A stretch of DNA of 64,000 bases. Origin: Candidatus Eremiobacteraceae bacterium. GTDB taxonomy: Bacteria > Vulcanimicrobiota > Vulcanimicrobiia > Eremiobacterales > Eremiobacteraceae. Shown piece by piece: positions 17,778 to 26,268 of the stretch. Both the position numbers and the translations under genes were made by a program. The notes beneath the pieces were generated by a model. That model did no database searches, had not been told where the DNA came from, and was given only the letters and a program-made list of their open reading frames with translations. The stretch covers positions 45,333-109,332 of the forward strand of contig DATGJI010000005.1 of assembly GCA_035295225.1 (NCBI GenBank), written 5' to 3'. The first letter of the stretch is position 1; every line of letters begins with the position of its first letter.

Positions 17778-18230
17778 ATGGGGGCTGAATGGTTGAAAGC
17801 ACTCGGAACGCACATCCTCGTCGAATTGTCTGAATGCGACCCTCGGGTACTCAGCGACGTCGAAAAAGTCACGAACATCCTTGTGCAAGCCGCCAAGGAA
17901 GCAAACGCGGAAGTCCTACAGACAGCATTTCATCGGTTCAATCCGCAAGGCGTCAGCGGTGTCGTAGTCATCGCTGAGTCGCATCTTTCCATACACACGT
18001 GGCCCGAGTACGGTTACGCGGCGATGGACATCTACACGTGCGGTGACCACACGGATCCTTGGAAAGCATGCCGATTTGCTGCTGAAGCGTTTCAAGCCAA
18101 GCAGATGCTGACCACAGAAGTGCGCCGCGGCATGACGGACGACGCCGGCGTGTTCAGCCACACCGTCGGCAAGAAGTCGACAGGGACCGAGCCGATTGCC
18201 AAAAACCGAAAACTTTCAGTGGTACGTTGA
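17778..18230 (+). CDS. speD: S-adenosylmethionine decarboxylase proenzyme, bacterial class 1b type
   Basis: 150 residues. The self-cleavage and pyruvoyl site lies in AESHLSIHTWPEYGYAAMD: cleavage is expected between Glu67 and Ser68, with Ser68 becoming the pyruvoyl group and His73 assisting. The product, decarboxylated SAM, donates the aminopropyl group to SpeE. The usual SpeD1 core ends near residue 125; the remaining 25 residues (KKSTGTEPIAKNRKLSVVR end) form an extension that overlaps the start of speE by 35 bp. Confidence 0.93.
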   Translation: MGAEWLKALGTHILVELSECDPRVLSDVEKVTNILVQAAKEANAEVLQTAFHRFNPQGVSGVVVIAESHLSIHTWPEYGYAAMDIYTCGDHTDPWKACRFAAEAFQAKQMLTTEVRRGMTDDAGVFSHTVGKKSTGTEPIAKNRKLSVVR

Positions 18231-19086
18231 GCAGGTCGCTGACGGCGAGCTTCACAGCCACGCACTGACGCGGACCCTCGCGCAAGGCAAATCCGAATAC
18301 CAGACCTACGCGATCGTCGAAAGCCCTTTATTCGGGAAGATGCTCGTCCTTGACGGCGATACGCAAAGCGCGTCGCTCGACGAGCATATCTATCACGAGT
18401 CGCTCGTACATCCAGCCTGTGCGCAGGCCGGCAAACCGGCCAGCGCGCTCGTGCTCGGCGGCGGAGAAGGCGCAACGGTGCGCGAGCTCCTGCGCGTGCC
18501 GAGCATGCAGCGCGTGGTGATGGTGGATATCGACGGTGAAGTGGTCGCGGCGTGCCGCACGCATATGCCGGAGTGGGGCGCAGGCGCGTTCGAGGATCCG
18601 CGCGTCACGCTGATCGTGGGCGACGCGAAAGCGTATGTCGAAGGATCGCGTGAGAAGTTCGACGTGATCATCAGCGACCTGACCGAACCGCTTGCCGATT
18701 CACCGTCCTATGGTTTGCACACCGCGGGCTTCTACGGGCGAACGCGAGGGCTGCTGTCCGCCGGCGGCGCGTATGCGATTCAGACGTCGATGGCGGGTCC
18801 GCACAACTTCCAGCTGCACGCGCAGATGATCTCAACGCTCCGGGCGGCGTGGCCTGCGGTCGCGCCGTATACGGCGTACATACCGGCGTTCGATACCGAA
18901 TGGGGCTTTGCGCTGTGCGCGGATTCGCTCGATGCCCGCAGCCCGGCTGCGATATCGCGTGCCGATGAGCACGCGCGCGCGTGCGGCGGCTTGCGCCACT
19001 ATGATGGGCAGAGCCACGCGGGGGCGTTCAACGTGCCGCGCTATCTGCGCGACGCCTACGCGCGCGAATCACGCGTCTTCAAATAA
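18196..19086 (+). CDS. speE: Spermidine synthase (polyamine aminopropyltransferase)
   Basis: 296 residues from TTG 18196, inside the end of speD. The N-terminal beta domain contains GKMLVLDGDTQSASLDEHIYHESLVH. The Rossmann core has VLGGGEGATVREL (86-98), the acidic MVDIDGEVV and VGDAKAYVEGSREKFDVIISDLTEP with the catalytic Asp region. Spermidine/spermine synthase motifs are complete. With SpeD it makes spermidine from putrescine. The TTG start and long overlap suggest translational coupling. Confidence 0.93.
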   Translation: MPKTENFQWYVEQVADGELHSHALTRTLAQGKSEYQTYAIVESPLFGKMLVLDGDTQSASLDEHIYHESLVHPACAQAGKPASALVLGGGEGATVRELLRVPSMQRVVMVDIDGEVVAACRTHMPEWGAGAFEDPRVTLIVGDAKAYVEGSREKFDVIISDLTEPLADSPSYGLHTAGFYGRTRGLLSAGGAYAIQTSMAGPHNFQLHAQMISTLRAAWPAVAPYTAYIPAFDTEWGFALCADSLDARSPAAISRADEHARACGGLRHYDGQSHAGAFNVPRYLRDAYARESRVFK

Positions 19087-19089
19087 TAA

Positions 19090-19141
19090 TGTAGGGCGGG
19101 CCTTTATGGCCCGCCGGCGGACCGTAAAGGTCCGCCCTACA
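19090..19141. repeat. Family A palindromic unit, 52 bp
   Basis: TGTAGGGCGGGCC-TTTAT-GGCCCGCC is followed by GGCGGACC-GTAAA-GGTCCGCCCTACA. It lies 3 bp after the speE stop and between convergent genes. The outer ends TGTAGGGCGG and CCGCCCTACA are inverted repeats. The length equals the 8561 and 60121 units. Confidence 0.92.
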
Positions 19142-19170
19142 TTAGCCTCGGTGTAAATATCGCGTAAGGG

Positions 19171-19899
19171 CTAGCGGACGAGGTTGTTCGAGATCGCGTG
19201 GATCGCAGCTTGCGTGCGGGCCGTGATTTTGAGCTTGCGGAAGATGTGCGAGATGTGATTCTTGATCGTCTTCTCGCTGAGATCGAGCTTTTCGGCGATC
19301 TGTTTGTTCGTCAGGCCGAGCGCGATCAAACGGATGACGTCCGTCTCGCGGCTCGAGAGGTCCGGTGCCTTGGCCGCCGGTCCGGCCGTGGGCGACCGGA
19401 GCAAGAGGCCGGCGATCTTTGGATCGATGAAGACCTGTCCGCGCGAAACGGCGCGAACCGCGCGATGCAGTTCTTCGAGCGTGCAGTCCTTGAGCATGAA
19501 TCCGCTGGCGCCGAGGCTCAAGCATTGGCGAACCGTGGCCGGGAGTGATCGGAAGGCCAGCACGCATACTCGCGCTTCGGGCGCGCTCGTCATCAGCCGG
19601 CGCATGAGCTCGCGATGATTCTCGGGTTGGAAGTCAAGATCCAACACGACGACATCGACCGTCGAGTTGAACCCTTCCTCTGGTACCGCGGACATGCCAA
19701 ACGGTTCTATGTCGGCGTATTGCTCGAGCGCCGCTGAAAGCGACGACCGGAACACCCCTTGTGGCACGATGACCGCGACCCTCAGCGCGTTTCCCACATT
19801 CGCGTTTCCAAAGATGCCGAACTCCACGCCGACATCCATCAAGCTCGGTCGGAGGCCGTTCTCGTCGTTGAACGCCGGTATTCGGATGATCGCCCCCAC
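19171..19899 (-). CDS. NarL/LuxR-family response-regulator-like protein (degenerate receiver)
   Basis: 242 residues (GTG 19899; GTG 19797 is an alternative). The receiver domain begins LRVAVIVPQGVFRSSL and has VVVLDLDFQPEN with a phosphoacceptor-position Asp, and FMLKDC with the conserved Lys. The acidic pair normally found after strand one is replaced by VPQ, so Mg2+ binding and phosphorylation are doubtful. The LuxR HTH ([25 protein letters not shown]...TIKNHISHIFRKLKI) is intact. The adjacent paralogue at 20391 shares the layout. No histidine kinase is nearby. Confidence 0.88.
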   Translation of the reverse strand: MGAIIRIPAFNDENGLRPSLMDVGVEFGIFGNANVGNALRVAVIVPQGVFRSSLSAALEQYADIEPFGMSAVPEEGFNSTVDVVVLDLDFQPENHRELMRRLMTSAPEARVCVLAFRSLPATVRQCLSLGASGFMLKDCTLEELHRAVRAVSRGQVFIDPKIAGLLLRSPTAGPAAKAPDLSSRETDVIRLIALGLTNKQIAEKLDLSEKTIKNHISHIFRKLKITARTQAAIHAISNNLVR

Positions 19900-19902
19900 A
19901 GT

Positions 19903-19920
19903 GCGAGATGCAAATCTCGC
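19903..19920. promoter_or_regulatory. Inverted repeat GCGAGA-tgcaaa-TCTCGC at the regulator start
   Basis: A perfect 6-bp-arm inverted repeat lies a few bases upstream of the first regulator's start. A near-copy (GCGAG-tttgca-TCTCGC, read the other way) lies at 33970-33986 before the aspartyl-protease gene. The rest of 19921-20182 contains no gene or clear promoter that I can support. Confidence 0.35.
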
Positions 19921-20182
19921 CAGACCGTCCCCGGCGCGTTCGTTTCAAGATAACACGGTCGAGCGAGAACGTCGACCCACCCGCAGCCTCATTTGCGCGG
20001 CGGACTCTCGACCCAACGGCTCTCGCAGCGACCGCACGTTCCGTTTAGGACCGCTGGACTTCTTCAAACGCAGCGACCTTATGGGACTATCCGGGGGCCC
20101 TACGTTTGCCTGTGGATGGTGGGGACGATGTGTAAAGGCTTGCTCGCACCGGCCGGCGCGCGTAGGACCAGGCAAACGTCAC

Positions 20183-20376
20183 GGGGCCGGACCATAAAGG
20201 TCCGGCCCCACAGAAGAAAAGCCGGACCATAAAGGTCCGGCCCCACACAAAAAAAGCCGGACCATAAAGGTCCGGCTCCACATAAAAAAGCCGGACCATA
20301 AAGGTCCGGCTCCGCATAAAAAAGCCGGACCATAAAGGTCCGCCCTACATAAAAAGGCGGACCATAAAGGTCCGCC
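20183..20376 (-). terminator. Six family A hairpins in tandem, acting as serial intrinsic terminators for the upstream regulator
   Basis: Hairpins with GCCGGACC-TTTAT-GGTCCGGC or GGCGGACC cores occur at about 20183, 20221, 20255, 20290, 20323 and 20356. Read on the minus strand, the direction of the regulator that stops at 20391, five of the six are followed directly by four to seven T residues. The first on the plus-strand map has no T-run. The array starts 15 bp past that stop codon. Two units are fully GC-matched for CCGGCCCC/GGGGCCGG variants, so stems changed by compensatory substitutions. Confidence 0.75.
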
Positions 20377-20390
20377 CTACATGAAATGGT

Positions 20391-21023
20391 TTAGACGATT
20401 CCGCTCTTGATCGCGTGGATAGCGGCTTGCGTGCGCGCCGTGACGTTGAGCTTGCTGAAGATGCGGCTGATGTGGTTCTTCACCGTCTTCTCGCTCAAGA
20501 ACAATTTCTCGGAGATCTGCTTGTTTGAGAGCCCGAGCGCGATGAGGCGGATGACATCGGTCTCGCGTTCGGAGAGCTCGGTAGGATCGTTGCGATATCG
20601 TTTCGTGCTCAAGCGGCGCAGCATATTCCCGGCGAGACGCGGATCGACGTAGACGTCGCCGCCGTGGATCATGAGCAGCGCGCGTGTGAGATCCGATGGG
20701 TTGATGTCCTTGATGACATAGCCTTCCACACCGAATATCAAGCTACGCGAGAGAAGGTCTTGCTGTGCGTGCATTGACAGCAGGCAGATGCGAACGCCGG
20801 GATGGGCTTCGCGAAGCGAGCGAATCGCGTCTACCGGATCGCCTTTATGGAAGTCGACGTCGAGGAGTACGATGTCGGGTTTCGCCGCGGCGATGCGCGG
20901 GAGTTCGCACTGCTCGATGCATTCAGTCACGATGCTGAAACGTTCGTCTTTGGCGAGCAACTGACAAAGCGATTTGCGGAACAGCGCCTGCTGCTCAATA
21001 ACGGCTATCCGAACTCGATCCAT
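20391..21023 (-). CDS. NarL/LuxR-family response regulator
   Basis: 210 residues from ATG 21023, preceded by AAGAGGAACCTGCA. Receiver domain 1-120: [34 protein letters not shown] with Asp55 at the phosphoacceptor position, CLLSMHA at the Ser/Thr position and YVIKDI with the Lys. Only one acidic residue (Glu10) stands where two are usual. The LuxR HTH is [45 protein letters not shown], nearly identical to the paralogue at 19171, so the two may bind related sites. No partner kinase is encoded nearby. Confidence 0.92.
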   Translation of the reverse strand: MDRVRIAVIEQQALFRKSLCQLLAKDERFSIVTECIEQCELPRIAAAKPDIVLLDVDFHKGDPVDAIRSLREAHPGVRICLLSMHAQQDLLSRSLIFGVEGYVIKDINPSDLTRALLMIHGGDVYVDPRLAGNMLRRLSTKRYRNDPTELSERETDVIRLIALGLSNKQISEKLFLSEKTVKNHISRIFSKLNVTARTQAAIHAIKSGIV

Positions 21024-21262
21024 TGCAGGTTCCTCTTCAATAAATTTGAGCTGACGGATGCAGCGACAACGGTGACGCATCGACAGGGCCAGGGCACCAG
21101 GCCCGTCCCAAGACCAATCGGCGGCGCGGGTGTAACCAGCAGTCGTCTAGATTGGTGCTTTAGGTCCGTTCTCTATCTCTTCCGGTCCTAGCGTTATACC
21201 ATAATCCCTAGCGAGTTAGCCACCCCGGGAATCGGGGCACGTCCCATATAAATTAAGGCGAG

Positions 21263-21277
21263 AGGTCTATAGGACCT
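21263..21277. promoter_or_regulatory. Inverted repeat AGGTC-tatag-GACCT upstream of the third LuxR gene
   Basis: It lies 36 bp before ATG 21313 in the 289-bp gap between divergent regulators (21024-21312). An AT-rich CATATAAATTAA lies 15 bp upstream of it and may contain a -10. A GAGGGAG ribosome site precedes the start. The rest of the gap shows no gene. Confidence 0.3.
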
Positions 21278-21312
21278 AAGGGAAATGCTCCGCTGCTCAC
21301 GAGGGAGTTTGG

Positions 21313-21900
21313 ATGCCCGATCGACGCGTACCCAAGCCTCCTGACGCCAAAACGGATCCATCGCTGCCGCTGGGCGCCGCGCGAAGCCGGCAAATGCCCG
21401 CGATCGTGCTCTTGGATTCCGGCGACGCCGTGGTACTCGCCAACGATCGCGCGATCCGCCTGCTCCGCGACATGGCAGCCCGCGACGGCCGGTCCGAGGC
21501 GGATCCGCCGCTTCCACCGGTGCTCAAGGCGCTCTTGCCCGAATTGCGAGCGCGCGTCCGCGACCGCCTCGACACCTCGACCGTGGCCCTCCTCACCGTC
21601 GACCTCTGCGTGCGCGCATGCCACGTTGACGGCGGCTCGGGCCGCCATCTGCTGCTCGTGTTCGAGCGCGTCGAGCGCAAGGATGCCGTGCAGCACAATC
21701 TCGACCGCTATGCGCTGACGCGCCGCGAGCGCGAAGTCGTGATGCTCTTGCTGCACGGGCATCCCAATCGGCGCATCGCCGATCAATTGTTCCTGACCGA
21801 GTACACGGTCGAAGACCACATGAAGCGCATCTTCACGAAGCTGGGCGTCAGATCGCGCACCGCGCTTGCGTCGAAAATCCTCGGCTGGCGCGAGGGCTGA
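21313..21900 (+). CDS. LuxR-type transcriptional regulator with PAS-like N-terminal domain
   Basis: 195 residues. The first 120 residues (AIVLLDSGDAVVLANDRAIRLLRDM, then LLVFERVERKDAVQHNLDRYALT) have the strand-helix-strand style of a degenerate PAS sensor. The C-terminal LuxR HTH is LTRREREVVMLLLHGHPNRRIADQLFLTEYTVEDHMKRIFTKLGVRSRTALASKIL. No receiver domain is present. It diverges from the two receiver-type regulators and lies 57 bp before gcvT on the same strand, so it could regulate either, but this is only positional. Confidence 0.85.
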   Translation: MPDRRVPKPPDAKTDPSLPLGAARSRQMPAIVLLDSGDAVVLANDRAIRLLRDMAARDGRSEADPPLPPVLKALLPELRARVRDRLDTSTVALLTVDLCVRACHVDGGSGRHLLLVFERVERKDAVQHNLDRYALTRREREVVMLLLHGHPNRRIADQLFLTEYTVEDHMKRIFTKLGVRSRTALASKILGWREG

Positions 21901-21957
21901 GACCGGCGGCGCCCTGCCTGCCGAGGACGCATCCGCGACCTAATCGAATCAAGGCCC

Positions 21958-23058
21958 GTGACCGTAGAAATCGGAGCGGCGAGAACGCCGCTGTATGACG
22001 TCCACGTGGCCTTGGGCGCGAAAATGTCCCCGTTCGGGGGCTTTCTTATGCCCATCTCCTACTCGAGCATCATCGACGAACATCGCGCGGTGCGCGCGGC
22101 GGTGGGCATGTTCGACCTGTCGCATATGGGCCAGTTCGTCGTGCGTGGCGAGGCGGCGCCTGAGTGGCTGGACGGGCTTGCGTGCAACGAGGTAGCGAGC
22201 ATGCGCCCGCTGCAAGCGCGTTACAACATCTTCACGAACGACATCGGCGGGGCGCTGGACGACACCATCATCTATCGCTTCGCCGAATACTGGCTCGTCG
22301 TCGTCAACGCTTCGAACGCACCAAAGATGTGGCGCGAGCTCAACGGCGCGAAGCGCGCCGGCGTCACGCTCGACGACCGCACCGCGCGCTCGGCCCTCAT
22401 CGCCCTCCAAGGTCCGCGGTCGCTCGAGTATCTGCAGCCGCTCACAGATGTGGATCTCTCGGGCGTGAAATACTACTACGCTGCAACGGGCAACGTCGCC
22501 GGAATGCCGGCAGAGATCGCCCGGACCGGCTACACGGGCGAGGATGGCTTTGAACTTTTCGTCGCTGCCGAACACGCGAAGGCTCTCTGGGAGCGGCTGA
22601 TGCAAGACGCCTCTCGCGTAGGCCTCTTGCCCGCCGGGCTCGGCGCGCGCGACGTGCTCCGGCTCGAAGCCGGCATGCCGCTCTACGGCCACGAACTCGA
22701 GGAAGACATCACGCCGCTGCAAGCCGGTCTCGACTGGGCGGTCAAACTCGATAAGAGATTCCGGGGCCGCGAAGCGCTCGCCGCGCAGGCGCAGACCAAG
22801 TCGTACGATCGCATTGCGGGCCTCGTGATGGACGGCAAAGCGCCGGCGCGCGCCGGCTACCCCGTCTTCGCAGGCGAGCAGCGCATCGGCGACGTGCGAA
22901 GCGGATCGCCGAGCCCAAGTATGGGCGGCAAGAACATCGCGACGGTTCTCGTGCCGGCGCAGCACGCGGCGCCCGGCACGCGCCTGGACGTGGAGATCCG
23001 CGGAACGCGCCACGGCGGCGCGGTCGTGCCGTTGCCCTTCTACAAACGAAAGAAATAA
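21958..23058 (+). CDS. gcvT: Glycine cleavage system T protein (aminomethyltransferase)
   Basis: 366 residues from GTG 21958. The folate-binding GcvT fold is clear: TPLYDVHVALGAKMSPFGGFLMPISY, FDLSHMGQFVV, the conserved NIFTNDIGGALDDTIIYR, and ARTGYTGEDGFELF. The C-terminal barrel contains IGDVRSGSPSPSMGGKNIATVLV. It releases ammonia from the aminomethyl-lipoyl H protein and makes methylene-tetrahydrofolate. First gene of gcvT-gcvH-gcvPA-gcvPB. No glycine riboswitch is present in the short upstream gap. Confidence 0.96.
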   Translation: MTVEIGAARTPLYDVHVALGAKMSPFGGFLMPISYSSIIDEHRAVRAAVGMFDLSHMGQFVVRGEAAPEWLDGLACNEVASMRPLQARYNIFTNDIGGALDDTIIYRFAEYWLVVVNASNAPKMWRELNGAKRAGVTLDDRTARSALIALQGPRSLEYLQPLTDVDLSGVKYYYAATGNVAGMPAEIARTGYTGEDGFELFVAAEHAKALWERLMQDASRVGLLPAGLGARDVLRLEAGMPLYGHELEEDITPLQAGLDWAVKLDKRFRGREALAAQAQTKSYDRIAGLVMDGKAPARAGYPVFAGEQRIGDVRSGSPSPSMGGKNIATVLVPAQHAAPGTRLDVEIRGTRHGGAVVPLPFYKRKK

Positions 23059-23068
23059 GGAGAGATCC

Positions 23069-23458
23069 GTGCCCGAACCGAGCGATCGACAGTACACCAA
23101 AGAACACGAATGGGTGCGAATCGAAGGCGCGACTGCGACCATCGGCATCTCGCAGCACGCGCAATCCGCGCTCGGCGATATCGTCTATGTCGAGCTGCCG
23201 AAACCCGGCGCCGTCCTGGTGAAGGGCAAGCCGATCGGCGTCGTCGAGTCCGTCAAAGCTGTGTCCGATATCTATGCGCCGATATCCGGTACCGTCACCG
23301 CCGTCAACGGTGCGGTGGAAGACGACCCCGCGAAAGTGAACGCCGACCCGTACGGCGACGGCTGGCTCGCGAAGATCACGGTCGCAGACGCCGCAGAAGC
23401 CGCGACGCTGCTCGACTCAAAAGCATACGACGAACTCCTAAAAGCGGAAGGCCACTAG
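23069..23458 (+). CDS. gcvH: Glycine cleavage system H protein
   Basis: 129 residues from GTG 23069, preceded by GGAGAGATCC. The lipoylation site is Lys63 in GVVESVKAVSDIYAPISGTV. The opening YTKEHEWVRIEG and the closing NADPYGDGWLAKI segments are canonical. It shuttles the aminomethyl group between the P and T proteins. It is 10 bp after gcvT. Confidence 0.97.
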   Translation: MPEPSDRQYTKEHEWVRIEGATATIGISQHAQSALGDIVYVELPKPGAVLVKGKPIGVVESVKAVSDIYAPISGTVTAVNGAVEDDPAKVNADPYGDGWLAKITVADAAEAATLLDSKAYDELLKAEGH

Positions 23459-23465
23459 CGCTCTC

Positions 23466-24806
23466 ATGCATGCGCCGCACACCGAACGCGACATCAAGGC
23501 GATGCTCGCAGTCATCGGGGCACCGTCGCTCGCCGAGCTGTCGGCGCCGCCGGCCGGCCTCGAGATCAAAGGCGATCTGCACATCGCTCCGGCGCTGCCT
23601 GAGTCGCTTGCGTATGCGCATCTTCGCGATCTCGCCGCGCTCGATCGCACCGACCACGCATGCTTCATCGGCGCCGGCGCGTACCGGCACTATCAGCCGC
23701 CCGCGGTTCCGTATCTCGCCACGCGATCGGAGTTCATCACCGCGTACACGCCCTATCAAGCCGAAGCCAGCCAAGGCAGCCTTCAGGCGATCTTCGAGTG
23801 GCAGACCTACATCTGTCTTCTGACCGGACTCGACGTGAGCAACGCGTCGCTCTACGACGGTTCGACTGCGCTCGTCGAAGGTGTCATCATGGCCTCGCAG
23901 GCCACCGGGCGGCGCAAGGTCGCGGTGAGTAAGGGCGTTCACCCGGGATACCGCGCGGTGCTGCGGACGTACGCCGACGGCATGGATTTCGATATCGACG
24001 AGTTGCCGCTCGCGGCAGACGGCAGCACCGATCTCGCCGGCGTCGCGGCAGACGTCGGCGCGGTGATCGTGCAGAGTCCGAACTTTCTCGGCTGCATCGA
24101 AGACGTGGCTGCAGCGTCGAGCGCAGCGAAAAACATCGGCGCGCTTGCCGTGCAAGTCATCGTTGAAGCCACATCGCTGGGAGCGCTCAAGACACCGGCC
24201 GAATCCGGGGTTGCGATCGCGGTCGGTGAAGCGCAGTCGTTCGGTCTGCCGGTGGGATATGGCGGACCCTTTGTCGGTTTCGTCGCGTGCACGAAGGAGC
24301 ACGTGCGGCGCCTGCCGGGAAGGCTCGTGGGCGAGACGCACGACGTCGACGGCCGCCGCGCATACGTCTTGACGCTGCAAGGACGAGAACAGCATATCCG
24401 GCGCGAGCTCGCGTCGTCGAACATCTGCACCAATCAGGCGCTCTGCGCGCTCTTCGCAACCATCTATCTCGCGACTGTCGGAGCACACGGCTTGCGCGCG
24501 ATCGCCGCCGCGAATCTGCAGCGCGCCCGGCAATTGCGCTCGGTTCTGCTGCAGCTTCCCAACGTCAGCGCGCCGTACGACGCGCCGTTCTTCAACGAAT
24601 TCGTGGTGCGCTTGCCGATCGCCGGCGCCGAAGCGGTTCGGATGCTGCGCGAGCAAGGCATCGTCACGCTCGCGCTCTCCGATCTCGAATCCGGACACGA
24701 CAACGATCTGCTCGTCTGCGCCACGGAGATCACGACAGACGCGGAGATTGATCGCTTCGCGCTCGCACTCAAGAAAGGACTGGCCCGTGCCGTCGCTGCT
24801 GTTTGA
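23466..24806 (+). CDS. gcvPA: Glycine dehydrogenase (decarboxylating) subunit 1
   Basis: 446 residues, the standard size of the N-terminal subunit of two-part P proteins. Motifs include the opening HTERDIKAMLAVIGAPSLAEL, FIGAGAYRHYQPPAVPYL, SEFITAYTPYQAEASQGSLQAIFEWQTYICLLTGLDVSNASLYDG and GLPVGYGGPFVGFVAC. It pairs with GcvPB as the PLP-dependent glycine decarboxylase. The split form is typical of Gram-positives and many deep-branching phyla. It starts 7 bp after gcvH. Confidence 0.96.
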   Translation: MHAPHTERDIKAMLAVIGAPSLAELSAPPAGLEIKGDLHIAPALPESLAYAHLRDLAALDRTDHACFIGAGAYRHYQPPAVPYLATRSEFITAYTPYQAEASQGSLQAIFEWQTYICLLTGLDVSNASLYDGSTALVEGVIMASQATGRRKVAVSKGVHPGYRAVLRTYADGMDFDIDELPLAADGSTDLAGVAADVGAVIVQSPNFLGCIEDVAAASSAAKNIGALAVQVIVEATSLGALKTPAESGVAIAVGEAQSFGLPVGYGGPFVGFVACTKEHVRRLPGRLVGETHDVDGRRAYVLTLQGREQHIRRELASSNICTNQALCALFATIYLATVGAHGLRAIAAANLQRARQLRSVLLQLPNVSAPYDAPFFNEFVVRLPIAGAEAVRMLREQGIVTLALSDLESGHDNDLLVCATEITTDAEIDRFALALKKGLARAVAAV

Positions 24807-26268
24807 GCAAGGCGAAGCCGGGCGCGGCTCTGACTTCGTCGCGCCTTCGGGCACGCCGTCCGACTACCTCGACAGCTCGCTTCTGCGCGCCGATCTGCCG
24901 CTGCCCGATCTCGCGGAGTTCGAGGTGACCCGCCATTTCGTCGCGCTCTCGCATCGCAATTTCTCCGTCGACACGAACTTCTATCCGCTCGGCTCGTGCA
25001 CGATGAAGTACAATCCGAAGCTCAACGAAGCTGCGGCGTCGTTCCCCGGTTTCACCGACCTCCACCCGCTCGCTCCGGACGCATGCGCGCAAGGCGCGCT
25101 CAAACTCATGTGGACGCTCGAGCGCACGCTCGCCGCGCTTTTCGGAATGGAGTCATTCTCGTTGATGCCGTGTGCCGGGGCGCATGGCGAGCTCACCGCG
25201 ATGCTGATGGCCAAAGCGTATCATCGCGATCGCGGCGACGACAAACGCGTGACCTGCATCGTGCCGGATACCGCGCACGGCACGAATCCCGCCAGCGCGG
25301 CGATGGTCGGCTACAAAGTCGTCGCGATTCCGTCGACGAGCCGCGGCCGCACCGATCTGGCGAGTCTGCGCGCCGCGCTCGACGACACCGTTGCGGTCTG
25401 CATGATGACCAACCCGAATACGCTCGGCCTGTTCGAAGACGACATCATCGAGATGACCAAAGCGGTGCACGCCGCCGGCGGCCTGATGTACTACGACGGC
25501 GCGAACGCAAACGCCATCGTCGGGTTGTGCCGGCCGGGCGATATGGGCTTCGATCTCATGCATCTCAACCTGCACAAGACGTTTTCGGTGCCGCACGGCG
25601 GCGGCGGTCCGGGTGCCGGGCCTGTGGGCGCGTCCGCAAAACTCGCGCCCTACCTGCCCGTGCCGCGTGTCGTGCGCGTGCACAATGCCGGCGCCGCGAA
25701 TTCCGACGCGACGGAAGCCTACGCGTTCTCGAACGATTTTGCGAAATCGATCGGGCCCGTGCGCGTCTTCGCGTCGCACTTCATCGCACTGGTGCGCGCG
25801 TACGCGTATATCATCGTGCACGGCGCCGAAGGGCTGCGCCGCAACAGCGAGCTTGCGGTGCTGAACGCGAACTACGTCCGCGCGAAGCTCAAGGACGTGC
25901 TCACCGTGCCGTACGCCGACTACTGCAGGCACGAATTCGTCTGCTCCGCCGAAACGCTGAAACGGGAGACCGGAGCGCGCGCGCTCGATCTCGCGAAGGG
26001 CCTCTTGGACGCCGGCGTGCACGCGCCGACGATGTATTGGCCGCACGTGGTTCCCGAATGTCTCATGATCGAACCGACCGAGACGGAGACGAAAGAAACT
26101 CTCGACGCCTTCGTGGAAACCCTGCGCTCGCTCGTGAAGCAAGCGCACGACGCGCCCGAGTCCATGGCGCAGCTTCCGCTGCACACGCCGGTCCGCCGCG
26201 TTGATGAAGCGCAGGTCGGGCGGCTTGCGAACAAGGGCATCGGCCTGCGTTGGAACGTCGAAAAATAG
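24787..26268 (+). CDS. gcvPB: Glycine dehydrogenase (decarboxylating) subunit 2
   Basis: 493 residues from GTG 24787, with GAAAGGA 8 bp before it. An upstream in-frame start at 24748 is less likely, as homology begins at PSLLFEQGEAGR. The PLP-binding Lys264 is in NLHKTFSVPHGGGGPGAGP. PLGSCTMKYNPK and LMPCAGAHGELTAMLM are also typical. It overlaps gcvPA by 20 bp, implying coupled synthesis of the two subunits. Confidence 0.96.
   Translation: MPSLLFEQGEAGRGSDFVAPSGTPSDYLDSSLLRADLPLPDLAEFEVTRHFVALSHRNFSVDTNFYPLGSCTMKYNPKLNEAAASFPGFTDLHPLAPDACAQGALKLMWTLERTLAALFGMESFSLMPCAGAHGELTAMLMAKAYHRDRGDDKRVTCIVPDTAHGTNPASAAMVGYKVVAIPSTSRGRTDLASLRAALDDTVAVCMMTNPNTLGLFEDDIIEMTKAVHAAGGLMYYDGANANAIVGLCRPGDMGFDLMHLNLHKTFSVPHGGGGPGAGPVGASAKLAPYLPVPRVVRVHNAGAANSDATEAYAFSNDFAKSIGPVRVFASHFIALVRAYAYIIVHGAEGLRRNSELAVLNANYVRAKLKDVLTVPYADYCRHEFVCSAETLKRETGARALDLAKGLLDAGVHAPTMYWPHVVPECLMIEPTETETKETLDAFVETLRSLVKQAHDAPESMAQLPLHTPVRRVDEAQVGRLANKGIGLRWNVEK

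Noticed and set aside
21901..21957. Glycine riboswitch before gcvT
   Set aside because: The gap is only 57 bp and lacks the paired aptamer architecture.
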